From positions 1 through 39,449 of the forward strand of contig JAUIFG010000010.1 of NCBI GenBank assembly GCA_030429445.1: a stretch of 39,449 nt of DNA, in the 5' to 3' direction. Positions within the stretch are counted from its first letter, which is position 1. Each line of letters starts with the position of its first letter. The notes beneath the pieces were generated by a model. That model was not told where the DNA came from. It saw nothing but the letters and a program-made list of their open reading frames with translations, and did not search any database. This stretch comes from a bacterium (GTDB taxonomy: Bacteria; Patescibacteriota; Saccharimonadia; Saccharimonadales; Saccharimonadaceae). Below are positions 38,802 to 39,449 of the stretch, piece by piece. The position numbers and the translations under genes were made by a program.

Positions 38802-38818
38802 ATGTAGTCAAACTACAT
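38802..38818. promoter_or_regulatory. inverted repeat ATGTAGT-N3-ACTACAT at the start site
   Basis: A perfect 7-bp inverted repeat lies just downstream of the predicted minus-strand start site (about 38822), the usual place of a repressor operator; it could also form a small 5' hairpin. Confidence 0.55.
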
Positions 38819-38828
38819 TGTAATATTT

Positions 38829-38857
38829 ATTATACACCTAGTTACTTATTTTGTCAA
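38829..38857 (-). promoter_or_regulatory. consensus sigma70 promoter
   Basis: On the minus strand TTGACA (38852-38857), a 17-nt spacer and TG-TATAAT (38829-38834) match the sigma70 consensus at every core position. Confidence 0.85.
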
Positions 38858-38893
38858 GTGTAGGTAGCCTCCGGTTTGTCGATTCAACCTACG

Positions 38894-38908
38894 TGCTATA
38901 CTAAGTAT
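38894..38908 (+). promoter_or_regulatory. leaderless promoter, TGC-TATACT
   Basis: TGC-TATACT (TATACT 38897-38902) is 6 nt before ATG 38909, same word and distance as at 22806. Confidence 0.6.
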
Positions 38909-39211
38909 ATGAAAGCAATTTGGAACAATACAGTTATTGCGGAAGCTTCAAAAGAGGACCTTATCCGCATAGAGGGAAATTGGTATTTCCCGCCAGACAG
39001 TATCAAACGTGAATATTACACAGACAGTGATCACCACACGACATGCCACTGGAAAGGCGAGTCTAGCTATTATGATGTTACTGTTGATGATAAAAAGAAC
39101 GACTTTGGCGCATGGTATTATCCAACACCGATGGATGGCTCTATCGACCGAGTTGGTAAAGATTTTACCAACTATGTTGCCTTTTGGAACGGCATAGAAG
39201 TCACGGAATAA
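38909..39211 (+). CDS. DUF427 family protein
   Basis: The 100-residue protein covers one DUF427 domain: KAIWNNTVIAEA, the GNWYFPPDSIKREYY strand, the TTCHWKGESSYYDVTVD core (with conserved Thr/Cys/His-x-Lys-Gly), AWYYPTP and the final DYVAFW-like FTNYVAFWNGIEV. The family is a small beta-rich cytoplasmic domain of unknown biochemistry, widespread in Actinobacteria and Cyanobacteria. The start is set by the leaderless promoter; an earlier in-frame start (38876) would precede the -10. Confidence 0.92.
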   Translation: MKAIWNNTVIAEASKEDLIRIEGNWYFPPDSIKREYYTDSDHHTTCHWKGESSYYDVTVDDKKNDFGAWYYPTPMDGSIDRVGKDFTNYVAFWNGIEVTE

Positions 39212-39449
39212 TTAATTGTTATAGTCGCGTAAATCAACCTCTGTTGGGGTGATTTTGAATACAATGAACTTGTCACCATCTGTACGCATAACAGGAGGAA
39301 GCTTGTTACCCTCGTCATAGTCACGAGGCACAACGATGGTATCAATAACTTCATTGATAACAGCCCTGTCTATTTCCGGCTCGGCTACACCCCGTAGTTG
39401 CAACGTCCTCAGCGCAGACTCGTCTGTTACGGTGAGGGCGACTTCCTTG
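39212..39449 (-). CDS. C-terminal part of a PPOX-like (pyridoxamine 5'-phosphate oxidase-fold) protein
   Basis: The minus-strand frame is open from the window edge for 78 codons and ends at 39212, touching the stop of the DUF427 gene. The residues include TLQLRGVAE, LPPVMRTDGDKFIVFKITPTEVDLRDYN, a pattern like the C-terminal half of split-barrel flavin-binding PPOX proteins (RG-x-A ... PP ... g-x-x-vf-x-i-x-P-x-x-v-x-w-x-d-f). The N-terminal part lies outside the window, so flavin- or F420-binding cannot be judged. Confidence 0.6.
   Translation of the reverse strand, partial: KEVALTVTDESALRTLQLRGVAEPEIDRAVINEVIDTIVVPRDYDEGNKLPPVMRTDGDKFIVFKITPTEVDLRDYNN

Noticed and set aside
1-39449. CRISPR array, tRNA or rRNA genes, insertion sequences
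   Set aside because: No regularly spaced repeats, no T-arm-like motif within a cloverleaf, no rRNA-like stretch and no transposase were seen on either strand.
1-39449. Recoded UGA (Gracilibacteria/Absconditabacteria code)
   Set aside because: TGA ends several genes at the expected family length or next to terminators, and no in-frame TGA is needed to complete a known protein.

Overview
The window looks like a chromosomal piece of a Saccharibacteria (TM7) or closely related Patescibacteria genome. This placement is inference from gene content and style, because no rRNA or tRNA gene is present. Supporting signs are a compact gene set, a DnaX and a RecR that both lack their structural zinc cysteines, lone type IV prepilins, small DUF5652-type and zinc-ribbon proteins, and many genes whose start codon lies 6-9 nt after a -10 box (predicted leaderless mRNAs). 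TGA is used as an ordinary stop codon (for example in the genes ending at 3189, 4138, 13850 and 33314), which argues against the Gracilibacteria/Absconditabacteria recoded genetic code.

Layout. 1-4140: RRM RNA-binding protein and partner, a prepilin (minus), an AurF-like diiron oxygenase, a tiny zinc protein, a membrane protein and a secreted DUF348/3D-type protein. 4218-7442: a secreted serine hydrolase with a PE-PPE domain (a family best known from mycobacteria) and a long acidic tail, a lone receiver protein, and a complete orphan acyl-CoA dehydrogenase with higher G+C than its neighbours. 7544-8518: a second prepilin and a small hypothetical. 8538-9985: rplJ-rplL with an L10 leader and an attenuator terminator. 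9986-12272: small proteins and a secreted zinc metalloprotease. 12402-20004: a housekeeping block dnaX-dnaB-glycosyltransferase-ybaB-recR-nrnA-cysS. 20029-22758 (minus): AI-2E family permease, small membrane protein, tgt. 22821-25502: hypothetical proteins. 25540-28842: HxlR regulator, OmpR-type response regulator and two paralogous histidine kinases. 29030-32495: two Gre-like proteins and a Ca2+-type P-ATPase. 32541-39449: mostly lineage-specific hypotheticals, an SPFH-like protein with a six-cysteine insert, a DUF427 protein and the C-terminal part of a PPOX-like protein.

The most interesting signals are these. (1) A PE-PPE esterase and an acyl-CoA dehydrogenase lie about 0.7 kb apart, which could reflect transfer from, and action on lipids of, a mycolic-acid-bearing actinobacterial host. 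(2) A direct repeat TTAAG-N7-TAAG (11-bp period) occurs upstream of each of the three two-component genes, a probable autoregulatory OmpR-family operator resembling the pneumococcal CiaR box. The second kinase of that locus has lost the acidic residue after the phospho-His and the G1 Asp. (3) A leaderless promoter module, TGC-TATAMT followed by 6-7 nt and the start codon, is reused across the window. (4) The rplJ leader can form three competing folds. (5) Two Gre-like C-terminal-domain proteins are in tandem, one with no coiled coil at all.
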